Assembly: GCA_947501615.1 (NCBI GenBank)
Contig: CANMWK010000002.1
Location: 421,868-485,867, forward strand
From: an uncultured Tenacibaculum sp.
GTDB taxonomy: Bacteria > Bacteroidota > Bacteroidia > Flavobacteriales > Flavobacteriaceae
Reading direction: 5' to 3'
DNA length: 64,000 nt
The notes below the pieces were generated by a model. The model did not search any database. It was not told where the DNA came from and saw nothing but the letters and a program-made list of their open reading frames with translations. The position numbers were made by a program, and so were the translations under genes. Shown here in pieces: positions 20,249 to 29,553 of this stretch. Each line of letters begins with the position of its first letter. Within the stretch, counting starts at the first letter, position 1.

Positions 20249-21412
20249 ATGTTAAAATCGAATACAAATACTTTAATCTCTAGCCCTCAACCTCAAACCC
20301 AACAACAAGGTTTTGAAGAAATCTTTAATCAGTATAATTGGGATGAAACCTTACAAAGTATCCTAAATAAAACATCCCTTGATGTAGAAAGAGCTTTAGC
20401 ATCAGAGAAAAGAGATTTAGAAGATTTTAAAGCTTTAATCTCACCAGCTGCAAAACCCTATATTGAGGAAATGGCTCAGTTGAGTAATCAGTTAACAAAA
20501 AAACGTTTCGGAAATACCATTCAAATGTACGCTCCGATGTATTTAAGTAACGAATGCCAAAATATTTGTACGTATTGCGGATTTAGTCTAACAAATAAGA
20601 TTCCAAGACGAACATTAACAGATGCTGAAATTTTAAAAGAAGTCGAATTCTTAAAAAATAAAGGTTATGATCATATTTTATTAGTTACGGGAGAAGCGAA
20701 TCGCACGGTTGGCGTAGATTATATTAATAACGCTATACAATTAATAAAACCACATTTTTCGAATATCACTATTGAAGTTCAGCCATTAGATCAAGATGAA
20801 TATGAGTTATTGATAGCAAATGGATTGTATGCAGTTTTAGTTTATCAAGAAACATATCATAGAGAAGAATATAAAAAACATCATCCGAAAGGAAAGAAAT
20901 CTAACTTCTCTTACCGATTAGATACACCTGATCGTTTGGGAAAAGCAGGAGTTCATAAAATTGGACTAGGAGCTTTATTCGGATTAGAAGATTGGAGAGC
21001 AGATAGCTTTTTTACGGCATTACATTTAAAATATTTACAAAAGACATACTGGAAAACAAAATATTCCATTTCTTTTCCAAGATTACGACCACATTCTGGA
21101 GGCTTAGAACCTAAAGTTGAAATGACAGATACTGATTTGGTACAGTTAATTTGTGCTTATCGTTTGTTTGATGAAGATGTAGAATTGTCTATTTCTACTC
21201 GTGAAAATGAAATCTTTAGAAACCATATTGTACAATTAGGAATAACTTCTATGAGTGCTGAATCGAAAACAAATCCTGGAGGGTACGCTGTTGAACCTCA
21301 GTCTCTGGAGCAGTTTGAGATCTCTGATGAACGTAGTACAGAAGAGATAACTAGAATGCTAAAAGATCAAGGTTTGGAAGTCGTGTGGAAAGATTGGGAA
21401 CATTTTAGTTAA
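20249..21412 (+). CDS. thiH: 2-iminoacetate synthase
   Basis: Radical-SAM enzyme cleaving tyrosine to dehydroglycine for ThiG. In its 387 residues the CxxxCxxC cluster motif appears as CQNICTYCGF (Cys103, Cys107, Cys110), followed by EILKEVEFLKNKGYDHILLV and the C-terminal barrel motif SISFPRLRPHSGG. Use of ThiH rather than ThiO suggests the oxygen-independent route. The start is 11 bases after the S23-like gene. Confidence 0.96.
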   Translation: MLKSNTNTLISSPQPQTQQQGFEEIFNQYNWDETLQSILNKTSLDVERALASEKRDLEDFKALISPAAKPYIEEMAQLSNQLTKKRFGNTIQMYAPMYLSNECQNICTYCGFSLTNKIPRRTLTDAEILKEVEFLKNKGYDHILLVTGEANRTVGVDYINNAIQLIKPHFSNITIEVQPLDQDEYELLIANGLYAVLVYQETYHREEYKKHHPKGKKSNFSYRLDTPDRLGKAGVHKIGLGALFGLEDWRADSFFTALHLKYLQKTYWKTKYSISFPRLRPHSGGLEPKVEMTDTDLVQLICAYRLFDEDVELSISTRENEIFRNHIVQLGITSMSAESKTNPGGYAVEPQSLEQFEISDERSTEEITRMLKDQGLEVVWKDWEHFS

Positions 21413-21478
21413 AAGTTACAATATTATTACTGATAAAATGTTTCTAAATTAGCTAACTATTCTTAAATCCCCAAAGTA

Positions 21479-22564
21479 ATGAAAAAACGAACAATACTGT
21501 TATTACTACTCTTAGTTGTACTTATTTCAAGTTGTAATGATCCTAAAATAATATTTGGAGGTGTTAATTACTTTCCATTAGATGATGGTAGTGAATGGGA
21601 AACAGTATCTCCAGAAAGTTTAGGTTGGAATACAGCAGAGATTCCAGAATTATACTCTTTCTTAGAAGATTCGGATACAAGAGCGTTTATAGTATTAAAA
21701 GAAGGGAAGATAGTTTTTGAACAATACTGGGGAGCTAATTTTGAAAATAATGGTCCATTTACACAGCAGTCTAAATGGTATTGGGCTTCAGCAGGAAAAA
21801 CATTAACAGCAAGTTTAGTCGGTATAGCTGAAGGTAAAGGTTTGTTAAATATATCAGATAAAACTTCTGATCATTTAGGTGTAGGTTGGACTAGTTTGTC
21901 TCTTGAAAAAGAAAACTTGGTTACCATTGAAAATAATTTAACAATGACTACTGGTTTTAGAACAGATGTTAATTTGAATTGTTATACTCCAGAGTGTTTC
22001 AAATACAGAGTAGACCAAGGTAGGCAATGGTTTTATCATACAGGAACTGCTACAATTTTAAAAAATGTTATAGAAAATGCTTCAGGACTTTCTTATAATG
22101 CTTTTACTGATGAAAGACTTGAACTACAAATTGGAATGGATGGTGAATGGATAGAAGAAGATAGCAAAAATATATATTGGAGTACAGGAAGAGATGCCGC
22201 TCGTTTTGGATTATTATTGTCTGCCAAAGGAGTATGGAGAGGAAATAGCATAATTAGTGGTAGTTATATTAATAGAATGACGACGACTTCTCAAAATATA
22301 AATGAGGCTTATGGATATTTAACATGGCTAAATGGAAAATCTTCTATAGTATACCCAGGTTTACAAACAATAACGTTAAGTCCGCTTTCTGCAAATGCAC
22401 CTGAAGATACGTATGCAGCTCTTGGAAATGATGGACAAATAATTGCGGTCGTGCCAAGTGAAAATATAGTTGTGATACGGTTTGGTGATGGACCAAATCA
22501 AGGTCAAATTTCAGTAAATTATTTTAATGATTTATGGGAGAAAATCAATGCGATAATTAATTAA
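21479..22564 (+). CDS. Serine beta-lactamase-like lipoprotein
   Basis: 361 residues with a lipoprotein signal (hydrophobic stretch then LISSCND, Cys20 as the lipidated residue). The body is of the class C beta-lactamase/penicillin-binding-like family. The SxxK motif is SAGK in WYWASAGKTLTASLVGIAEG, followed by a typical MTTGFRTD segment and GYLTWLNGK. The usual YxN is replaced by a YHTG context. Probably a periplasmic or surface-anchored esterase/peptidase; antibiotic resistance should not be inferred. It is a non-thiamine gene between thiH and the thiF-like gene. Confidence 0.8.
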   Translation: MKKRTILLLLLLVVLISSCNDPKIIFGGVNYFPLDDGSEWETVSPESLGWNTAEIPELYSFLEDSDTRAFIVLKEGKIVFEQYWGANFENNGPFTQQSKWYWASAGKTLTASLVGIAEGKGLLNISDKTSDHLGVGWTSLSLEKENLVTIENNLTMTTGFRTDVNLNCYTPECFKYRVDQGRQWFYHTGTATILKNVIENASGLSYNAFTDERLELQIGMDGEWIEEDSKNIYWSTGRDAARFGLLLSAKGVWRGNSIISGSYINRMTTTSQNINEAYGYLTWLNGKSSIVYPGLQTITLSPLSANAPEDTYAALGNDGQIIAVVPSENIVVIRFGDGPNQGQISVNYFNDLWEKINAIIN

Positions 22565-22587
22565 CATCATTATATACACAATACCAA

Positions 22588-23466
22588 ATGCTTAGAAATC
22601 TTACTTTTATAATTATTCGATTGATGGGAGTCAAAAAGATATTTTCAAAAAATCCTATTGATTATAAAAAGTTAAGAAAGTCAGATCAAAAGTTACCGCC
22701 TAAGAATTTCTTCAAAAAGTTTATTGTTGAAGAAGAGCAAATACATGAAACTATAATCCATAAGATTAAGAATAAAGAAACCAAAACTTCTGGATTGGTT
22801 ATTTTTATTCACGGAGGAGCCTTTATTTCTGGGCCAGCAGAACATCATTGGAAAGCTACTGAGAAAATTGTTCAACAGACAGAAAAAGAACTTTGGTTAT
22901 TAGATTATCCCAAAGCGCCAGAAACTAAAATTCAACAAATTTGTAGAAATATAGATATGGTGTTTGATTTAGCCTTACAAAATTTTAAACCAGAGCATAT
23001 TACTTTAATAGGAGATTCTGTTGGAGGGAATTTAATTATGACACTAACACAACGACTTATAGAAAGAAAAAAAGAAGTACCGAAAAAACTAATCTTAATC
23101 ACTCCTGTTTTTGATTCGAGTTTGTCAAATCCAGAAATAGATAGTATTGGAGAAAAAGATCCAATGTTACATAAGCGAGGTTTAACTTCTGCCAAAGAAA
23201 TGTGTGCTGACGGATTAGATTTAAAAGATAAAATTATCTCTCCCTTATATGGAAACTTTAAAGGTTTTCCACAAACAGATCTTTACATTGGATCATATGA
23301 TATTATGTATCCAGATGCTAAACTCGGAGTGGAGAAAATGAAAAAAGTGGCAGTAGATGTAAAACTTAAAGATGGCGCTAAAATGCCTCATATTTATCCT
23401 TTATTACCCGTATTACCAGAAGCTAAAAAAGCTTTACAAGAAATTATAGAAAGTATACAAGAATAA
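22588..23466 (+). CDS. Alpha/beta hydrolase (HSL-type esterase)
   Basis: A 292-residue hydrolase of the hormone-sensitive-lipase-like family. The oxyanion-hole motif is HGGAFISGP, the nucleophile elbow GDSVGGN, and the C-terminal acid/His are probably in SYDIMYPDA and MPHIYPLLP. No signal peptide, so cytoplasmic. Its last base is the first base of the next start codon (overlap at 23466), indicating translational coupling with the ThiF-like gene. Substrate unknown. Confidence 0.82.
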   Translation: MLRNLTFIIIRLMGVKKIFSKNPIDYKKLRKSDQKLPPKNFFKKFIVEEEQIHETIIHKIKNKETKTSGLVIFIHGGAFISGPAEHHWKATEKIVQQTEKELWLLDYPKAPETKIQQICRNIDMVFDLALQNFKPEHITLIGDSVGGNLIMTLTQRLIERKKEVPKKLILITPVFDSSLSNPEIDSIGEKDPMLHKRGLTSAKEMCADGLDLKDKIISPLYGNFKGFPQTDLYIGSYDIMYPDAKLGVEKMKKVAVDVKLKDGAKMPHIYPLLPVLPEAKKALQEIIESIQE

Positions 23467-24518
23467 TGCTTAATACTGAAGAAAAAAAACAATATAACCG
23501 TCATCTTATTTTAGAAGAAATAGGAGAGAAAGGGCAAATAAAATTAAAACAAGCTAAAGTTTTAGTTATTGGAGCAGGAGGATTAGGTTGTCCTGTTTTG
23601 CAATATTTAACGGCTGCTGGAATCGGAACAATTGGAGTAATTGACGATGATGTTGTAGATCAAACGAATTTACAGCGTCAAATTTTATATACAGTTGAAG
23701 ATGTAGGGAAGTCAAAAGCAGAAACAGCGGCTAATCGATTGTCAAAGCTGAATCCTTTTATCAGTTTTCAGGTTTATAAAGAGCAATTAACAAAACATAA
23801 TGCGATTGAGTTATTCAAGCAATATGATATCATCGTAGACGGGAGCGATAATTTTCAAACACGTTATTTGTCAAACGATGCGGCTGTAATAGCAAATAAA
23901 CCTTTAGTTTATGGATCTATTTTTAAATTTGAAGGACAAGTAAGTGTTTTTAATTATAACGGAAGCGCAACATACCGATGTTTGTATCCAACACCACCAA
24001 ATCCGAAAGATGTTCCTAATTGTTCTGAAATTGGTGTTTTAGGAGTTTTGCCAGGAATTATAGGAAGTTTACAAGCTAACGAAGTACTTAAAATAATCAT
24101 TGGCCTTGGTGATGTATTAGCTGATAAGTTATTAGTATTAGACGTACTATCTATGCGTCAATTAGTATTAAATTATAGTAAAACTGAAAGATCTGAACTT
24201 ACCGTTTTAGATGAAAATTATGAAGCTTTTTGCGGCGTTATTAATATTGAAGACGAAATAACTTTAGAAGATTTCAATCAAAATAAAGCCCTATATCACC
24301 TTTTAGATGTTCGTGAAAATTGGGAGCGTGAACAACATCATATTGGCGGACAACATATTCCTTTAGGTGAATTACCACATCGTTTTGCTGAAATAGATAT
24401 AACTAAACCTGTTATTGTGTACTGTAAATCAGGGATGCGAAGTAAAAGAGCTATAGCATTTTTACAGGAACAAGGAGTACAAGGAGATTTTATTAATTTA
24501 AAAAATGGACTTTCTTAA
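23466..24518 (+). CDS. ThiF/MoeB-type E1 adenylyltransferase with rhodanese domain
   Basis: 350 residues. The N-terminal ATP-binding fold has VLVIGAGGLGCPVLQYL and DDDVVDQTNLQRQIL; a C-terminal rhodanese domain (from about residue 260) has active Cys in VIVYCKSGMRSKRA. Such proteins adenylate the C-terminal Gly of ThiS or MoaD and help sulfur transfer. The usual first CxxC zinc site is TYRC here, and I see no second CxxC, so zinc binding seems lost. Location at the end of the thi cluster favours ThiS as partner; MoaD at 62017 is a possible second partner. Confidence 0.85.
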   Translation: MLNTEEKKQYNRHLILEEIGEKGQIKLKQAKVLVIGAGGLGCPVLQYLTAAGIGTIGVIDDDVVDQTNLQRQILYTVEDVGKSKAETAANRLSKLNPFISFQVYKEQLTKHNAIELFKQYDIIVDGSDNFQTRYLSNDAAVIANKPLVYGSIFKFEGQVSVFNYNGSATYRCLYPTPPNPKDVPNCSEIGVLGVLPGIIGSLQANEVLKIIIGLGDVLADKLLVLDVLSMRQLVLNYSKTERSELTVLDENYEAFCGVINIEDEITLEDFNQNKALYHLLDVRENWEREQHHIGGQHIPLGELPHRFAEIDITKPVIVYCKSGMRSKRAIAFLQEQGVQGDFINLKNGLS

Positions 24519-24646
24519 ATAGAAATTCTTTTGTATAACATTAAGTTAGTAGATGTTACTTGTTAGGTAATTATAACTCCGTTTACTCATTATTAGTTTC
24601 TGAGTTCGAATATTTTTATATATTTAATGACCAAAAAATCTAAGTC

Positions 24647-27600
24647 TTGAAATTAATCAAACAAAAAACGCTATACTTCTCAGAAGGAAAATCAGATAAA
24701 GTTTATGAAGTAGATTTATGTGAAAGCCAAGAATTATTCGTGGTGAATTTCAGGTATGGAAGGAGAGGGTCAACGCTTAGAGAAGGGACGAAAACTGTTT
24801 TTCCAGTAGCTCTTGAAGAAGCGGAAACTATTTTTTCTAAGCTAGTAGAAAGTAAAGAAAAGAAAGGGTATTCAGAAGAATTGGGTGCTACAAAAATAAT
24901 ACCTAAAGAAGAAAATACGATTCAAAAGGATACAATTTTAAAGTACCTGAAACAAGCTATAGCTGGTACTTATACAAGAAATTGGAAAGTTTCAAAAATT
25001 ATAGCTAGGACTGCTGTGCTTCAAATAAAAGAAGCAATTCCGTTAGTTAGCCAGTTTCTTAATGCAGATGATGAATTTGAGCAATATAATGCGATCTCAG
25101 TATTAAGTTATTTTGAAATCTCAGAACATACAGCGGCTATTTTACAAGTTTTTAAAAACCATAAGTTTCAAACCATCGTAGGAAGAATAGCTTGTGCTTA
25201 TGTTCTAAAATTTGGTGATAATCTGGAAAAAGAAGTGATATATGAAGAGATGAAAAAATGTATTACTGAAGAACAAATTCAAAACTTACCAATGCAATTT
25301 TTAGGTGATAAATCTAAAGATACAATGGCATTATATTATGTCTATATTTTGTCATATAAAGAACCTTCTTATAAAGAGAAATTATATACGCTTATAGAAG
25401 AATTACCCCTAAAAGTAAATACATTTAAGTCTGTTCGATATATATACAGAACAGCATTGGTTGTTGGAGATTCCATGTTTTTTGGGTTATTGTCAAAACG
25501 TATAGCAATAGGTAAAGCAGGATATACTTCAGATTTCTTTTATGCAGGAAACCAATGGGTTTCAGCTTATGAAGAAAAGCAAAAAAAGAATCCTAGCATA
25601 GCATTTTCATTAAAGACGAAGCAGTATTTCATAAAGAGTAATTACAAGAAATTATATGAATTGAGTACTCAAAATAAAGAATCATATATACAATTTGCAA
25701 CAGGAATGTTATGTGCGTTAAATGATAAAAAAGATAGTGTTAATGAACGTGTAGATTATACTTATAATTACAATGGAGAAACTAGACGATATGAAACCGT
25801 AAAGAGTTATTATCCGGCATATGCAAACTTTTTAGGACTGATGTATCTGTTGTATGGAAATTCAAATAGATTTAGCGATCAGCATCAATTCTTTTTTACT
25901 GAAGCAGATAAAGGTGCGACCAATCGAGAAGAAATTTTATCCGAAGTATGGAATGAAAAACCAGATGAAGTACTATATATTTTAGCAAATGCTAAAAGTG
26001 ACATAGTTATTGGTTTTGCATTACGAATCATAAAAGATAATCCAGTTTTTTTAGAGTCAATCTCTAATGAAATATTGTTAAAGTTATTGCAACATTCGAA
26101 TGAAGAGGTATTACACTTAATTACTTCACATTTAGAAAATAAATATCAAGATACTCCACCAGAAAAAACAATAGTACTTAGTGTATTAAAATCTAAAAAT
26201 GAAAAAGCAATAGCATTAGGTTTAAATTGGTTACAAAAGTATGAAACGATATATATGTCTGAGGTTACTTTTGTGATTGAATTATTACATACAGGAGCTA
26301 TTGAAGTTATCGATTATTTATCAGGTCTATATAAAGAAACTATACAATACAAACATAAAATTTCACTACCAGCATTACATTTGTTATTTAACGTACCTGT
26401 TATTTATTCTTATGAGTTTTTAAGAACGGTAAATGAATTAATTGGAAGTACTAAGTTTGGAACTTTAATTACAGATATCACTAAAGATAAAATAGTTGAA
26501 TTGGCAAGTTCTAATTCAATTACCAACAAACTTTTCGCGATAAACCTAGCAAAACATGGAACTATCCCAGTATATGAATTGTTTAAAGATTCTTATAATG
26601 ATTATGTCACTGCAGATCATGCTGATTTAAGAAAAGCAGGGATAGAAATTTTAGCGCATTTTCCAGATGCATTTTTGTTAGAGCATAAACAGCATGTAGT
26701 GCTATATTGTTTTTCTGAATATGAAGAGGTTAGAAAAGCCATTCAGCCTACAATTCACAAGCTAGCAAAGCTAGATAGAACGTTTAAGCAAAGTCTTTTA
26801 AATCAGTTGTTATTACAAATTACTGATGCGGAAGTAACTGAAGGGATGCATCAAAGTAGTTATGAATTGTTAACTGATTTATATGGTGAAGACCTGAATG
26901 ATTTATCTAAAGAACAGTTATTAGAATTAGTTTTATCTAAATATGAGTTTGCTCAGAAGTTAGGAACACCATTGTTTGAAAAAAGAGTGTCGTTAAGTAG
27001 TTTGGATATTGACGATTTGGTTCTACTTTCTAATAGTGATGTTGTAGCGATCAGAAAAAGTATGTATGACTATTTTGAAAGTAATGCTCCAAGAATAAAT
27101 TATGAGTTAGAAACTGCGTTAAAGATTTTCAATTCAAATTGGGAAGATGTTACTGAATGGGGATGTGATTATTTTGATACACATATCGATGTTAAAAACT
27201 GGACAGTAGATATGCTGGTATATGTTTGCGATCACGTGAAAGAACGTGTGCAATCTTTTGGTAGAAGTTTAATTACCAAACATTTTTCAGAAGAGAAAGG
27301 GTTGCCTTTATTATTGAGATTACAAGAGCATCCAACTAAGAATATGCAGTTCTTTGTGACAAATTATTTAGAACAATATGCTTCTGATAATATTCCTGTA
27401 ATTTTAAAATTAGAAAGCTACTTTAAAACGACACTATTTTATATTAATACGAAGCGAGCTACAAAAACTAGAGTGTATAATTTCTTAGCAAAAGAATCGA
27501 AAAAGCATAAAGAAATAGCGACAATGACAGTTCGTGTATTATCATCAGTATTAGGTTCAAAAACAATAACAGACAGAGACGAAGTTTTAGATATTTTATT

Positions 27601-27658
27601 AATGATTGCTGAAACACATAATGAGCTAGAAATTCCGTTATTAATAAAAGAAATTTAG
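24647..27658 (+). CDS. WGR-domain / HEAT-repeat protein, retron accessory
   Basis: A 1003-residue cytoplasmic protein. The N-terminal ~75 residues are a WGR domain (GKSDKVYEVDLCES, then FRYGRRGSTLREGTKT), a nucleic-acid-interacting module. The rest is helical with HEAT/ARM-like repeats (for example AVLQIKEAIPLVSQFLNADD, HADLRKAGIEILAHFPDAFL). The start must be the TTG at 24647, because an in-frame stop lies two codons earlier and no ATG precedes the WGR strand. It is seven bases from the SWIM gene and in line with the retron RNA and RT, so it is probably an effector or sensor part of that system. Confidence 0.85.
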   Translation: MKLIKQKTLYFSEGKSDKVYEVDLCESQELFVVNFRYGRRGSTLREGTKTVFPVALEEAETIFSKLVESKEKKGYSEELGATKIIPKEENTIQKDTILKYLKQAIAGTYTRNWKVSKIIARTAVLQIKEAIPLVSQFLNADDEFEQYNAISVLSYFEISEHTAAILQVFKNHKFQTIVGRIACAYVLKFGDNLEKEVIYEEMKKCITEEQIQNLPMQFLGDKSKDTMALYYVYILSYKEPSYKEKLYTLIEELPLKVNTFKSVRYIYRTALVVGDSMFFGLLSKRIAIGKAGYTSDFFYAGNQWVSAYEEKQKKNPSIAFSLKTKQYFIKSNYKKLYELSTQNKESYIQFATGMLCALNDKKDSVNERVDYTYNYNGETRRYETVKSYYPAYANFLGLMYLLYGNSNRFSDQHQFFFTEADKGATNREEILSEVWNEKPDEVLYILANAKSDIVIGFALRIIKDNPVFLESISNEILLKLLQHSNEEVLHLITSHLENKYQDTPPEKTIVLSVLKSKNEKAIALGLNWLQKYETIYMSEVTFVIELLHTGAIEVIDYLSGLYKETIQYKHKISLPALHLLFNVPVIYSYEFLRTVNELIGSTKFGTLITDITKDKIVELASSNSITNKLFAINLAKHGTIPVYELFKDSYNDYVTADHADLRKAGIEILAHFPDAFLLEHKQHVVLYCFSEYEEVRKAIQPTIHKLAKLDRTFKQSLLNQLLLQITDAEVTEGMHQSSYELLTDLYGEDLNDLSKEQLLELVLSKYEFAQKLGTPLFEKRVSLSSLDIDDLVLLSNSDVVAIRKSMYDYFESNAPRINYELETALKIFNSNWEDVTEWGCDYFDTHIDVKNWTVDMLVYVCDHVKERVQSFGRSLITKHFSEEKGLPLLLRLQEHPTKNMQFFVTNYLEQYASDNIPVILKLESYFKTTLFYINTKRATKTRVYNFLAKESKKHKEIATMTVRVLSSVLGSKTITDRDEVLDILLMIAETHNELEIPLLIKEI

Positions 27659-27665
27659 AAAAAGA

Positions 27666-29291
27666 ATGAAGTTTAATTTTAAATATAGCGGAAACAGTTC
27701 AGTACAAAATAATGCCTCATCTACAGGAGTAAGTTTTGCGCCAGATGTATTAAGAGACCCCACGTATTTCGTAGGAACATTAGATAAGAAAATTCCTTTT
27801 AGAGAAGCTATTTCTGCGTTGCATCATGTAGTTACAGCAGATTTTAATTTTCAACCTAAAGATAATACGGAATATTTAGCTTGGTTAAAAAGTCAAGAAG
27901 ATATTTGGGTAGCTGAAGCTTCAGCGAATTTAGTTTCAGTAAAAGAAGAGATTAAGAATTTACAAGAACAATTAAAAGAATTACGTTCTAAAAGAGATGT
28001 AATAACCAAACCATATTATGAAGCGCAACGAAAATATTTCAAGTATTTGTATATAAGAGATTATGCAGCTTGGCTGGTTTTAGATCCTGTAATTACAGTG
28101 CATCCAGATCAGATTTTCTTTGAATGCTTTAGCAAAGATGAATCGGTTTATGGGAAATTATCTTGTGGATATGATGTTTTCAATTCGATTAACGAATTTA
28201 AATGTGGAACAACGAATATAGATTATTCTAAAAAGTTATATAACGAGTTTCAAAAAATACGAACCTATAAAGAGACAAACTTTAAGGTCGATCCGGGTGG
28301 ATTTGATGTGCAAACTACAGGAGAAACTGCTTATCGAGAAGTAAAAATAGACTTGCCTGATAGTTGGGTAAGAGGCTTTTTACAGGTGAGTACAGCAATG
28401 ACTAATGAGAAAGTTACTTTCGACTTACATCCCATAGATATTGCGAACTTTATAACGGTTTTAAAAAGGCATAAAGAAAAGAAAGGGCCTAGAGCGATAA
28501 AATATGTTTTAGAGCCAGGAAAACCAATAGTAGCAATTTTTGAACCTTGGAATATAGAAGTGGTTTGTTCGCAGTCTATTTATCAAGGAAATGAAAAACG
28601 TGAGATTAGAGTTTGGGGAAGAAGAAGAATTACATTATTAGAGCGGTTATTACCAATCACCAACAAGTTTACAGTCTATTTATTAGGAACAGGAATGCCT
28701 TCGTTTTACATAGCGCATTTAACGAATGAAATGTATTTCACGCTAGGATTATCAGGTTGGACAGCTAACGACTGGACAAAATCTACCAGTTTAGATTTAC
28801 TTTCTCCTCGAAAAAAAGTTCCCGCGACTACGATGCAAAGTATTTATTTAGCGTTGCGTAAAGATTGGTTTAATACACCACAAAAATTAACTGAGAACTT
28901 GGGTATGGATGAGTTTTCTGTGCAGCAAGCGCTACAAACTTTTACGCAAGCTGGTAAAGTTGTTTATGATTTGAAAAATCAAGTATATCGTATTCGAGAA
29001 CTGAAAAAAGATGGAATCAATATTGAAGAATTACGTTTTTCAAGTGAAATAGATAAAGAAGCTTACCGATTAATGGAATCAGGAGCGGTTAAAAACTTAA
29101 AAGTTGAAGAGGGAAGAAAAACAAAAATCACAGCTCTTGTAGATAATCGTTATGAGACTAAAGTGATTATTAATAATGATTTACAAATAGAAGATGCTAC
29201 ATGTACTTGTAGCTACTATTATGACAATAAAATGACAAAAGGACCTTGTGAGCATATTTTAGCGACAAGAATTACCTTTGATAAAGATTAA
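27666..29291 (+). CDS. SWIM zinc-finger protein, retron accessory
   Basis: 541 residues, cytoplasmic. A coiled-coil-like stretch lies near residues 95-115 (SVKEEIKNLQEQLKELRSKR). Residues about 390-445 look like a winged helix (LRKDWFNTPQKLTENLGMDE, then VQQALQTFTQAGKVVYDL). A C-terminal SWIM finger has the CxCx12CxH ligands Cys513, Cys515, Cys528 and His530 in CTCSYYYDNKMTKGPCEH. SWIM domains bind DNA or proteins. The stop is 18 bases before the predicted retron RNA. The pairing with a WGR-HEAT gene and an RT defines a likely functional unit. Confidence 0.85.
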   Translation: MKFNFKYSGNSSVQNNASSTGVSFAPDVLRDPTYFVGTLDKKIPFREAISALHHVVTADFNFQPKDNTEYLAWLKSQEDIWVAEASANLVSVKEEIKNLQEQLKELRSKRDVITKPYYEAQRKYFKYLYIRDYAAWLVLDPVITVHPDQIFFECFSKDESVYGKLSCGYDVFNSINEFKCGTTNIDYSKKLYNEFQKIRTYKETNFKVDPGGFDVQTTGETAYREVKIDLPDSWVRGFLQVSTAMTNEKVTFDLHPIDIANFITVLKRHKEKKGPRAIKYVLEPGKPIVAIFEPWNIEVVCSQSIYQGNEKREIRVWGRRRITLLERLLPITNKFTVYLLGTGMPSFYIAHLTNEMYFTLGLSGWTANDWTKSTSLDLLSPRKKVPATTMQSIYLALRKDWFNTPQKLTENLGMDEFSVQQALQTFTQAGKVVYDLKNQVYRIRELKKDGINIEELRFSSEIDKEAYRLMESGAVKNLKVEEGRKTKITALVDNRYETKVIINNDLQIEDATCTCSYYYDNKMTKGPCEHILATRITFDKD

Positions 29292-29303
29292 TTAATATAT
29301 TTA
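29278..29303 (+). promoter_or_regulatory. Putative promoter of the retron RNA
   Basis: TTG at 29278-29280 and TATATTTA at 29296-29303 (one mismatch from TAnnTTTG; spacing 15) overlap the end of the SWIM gene. The predicted transcription start, about seven bases after the -7 box, falls at 29309-29310, exactly where the a1 repeat begins. Confidence 0.4.
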
Positions 29304-29309
29304 AACCTT

Positions 29310-29542
29310 GGTAGTGATAAGATAAAAACCTTGCAACCCGATTGGTGTATCGCCAATCTTGCTCACAGATACCGAACGCGTCACTGACTCGAACTTAACT
29401 TGTGAAATAGGTACTATAGTACTATTTCCGGTTATACTTCTGCGAAGTGAAATAGTACTATAGTACCTATTTCACTGGAGTTGTTCAATTCAGTCTTTAG
29501 CATCGTACGAAGGGAAACTAAAAAATACATCTTATTGCTACC
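29310..29542 (+). ncRNA. Retron msr-msd non-coding RNA
   Basis: The a1 arm at 29310-29323 (GGTAGTGATAAGAT) pairs over all 14 positions, two as G-U, with a2 at 29529-29542 (ATCTTATTGCTACC), closing the transcript as in known retrons. The msr part has a hairpin at 29340-29358 (GATTGG/CCAATC). The msd part has a perfect 27-bp inverted repeat, 29402-29428 with 29449-29475, whose loop holds ACTTC/GAAGT. The RT start codon lies 11 bases after a2. A candidate branching G is in TTGC at 29331-29334 (inference). No ORF is present. Confidence 0.88.
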
Positions 29543-29553
29543 TTTTTTTGTTT

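Noticed and set aside
21479..22564. Antibiotic-resistance beta-lactamase
   Set aside because: Lipoprotein with an SxxK motif but an atypical second motif; family mostly contains esterases and peptidases, so resistance is unsupported.
29548..29553. Start of RT at TTG 29548
   Set aside because: The ATG at 29554 is two codons downstream; TTG adds only two residues and lies closer to the a2 stem.
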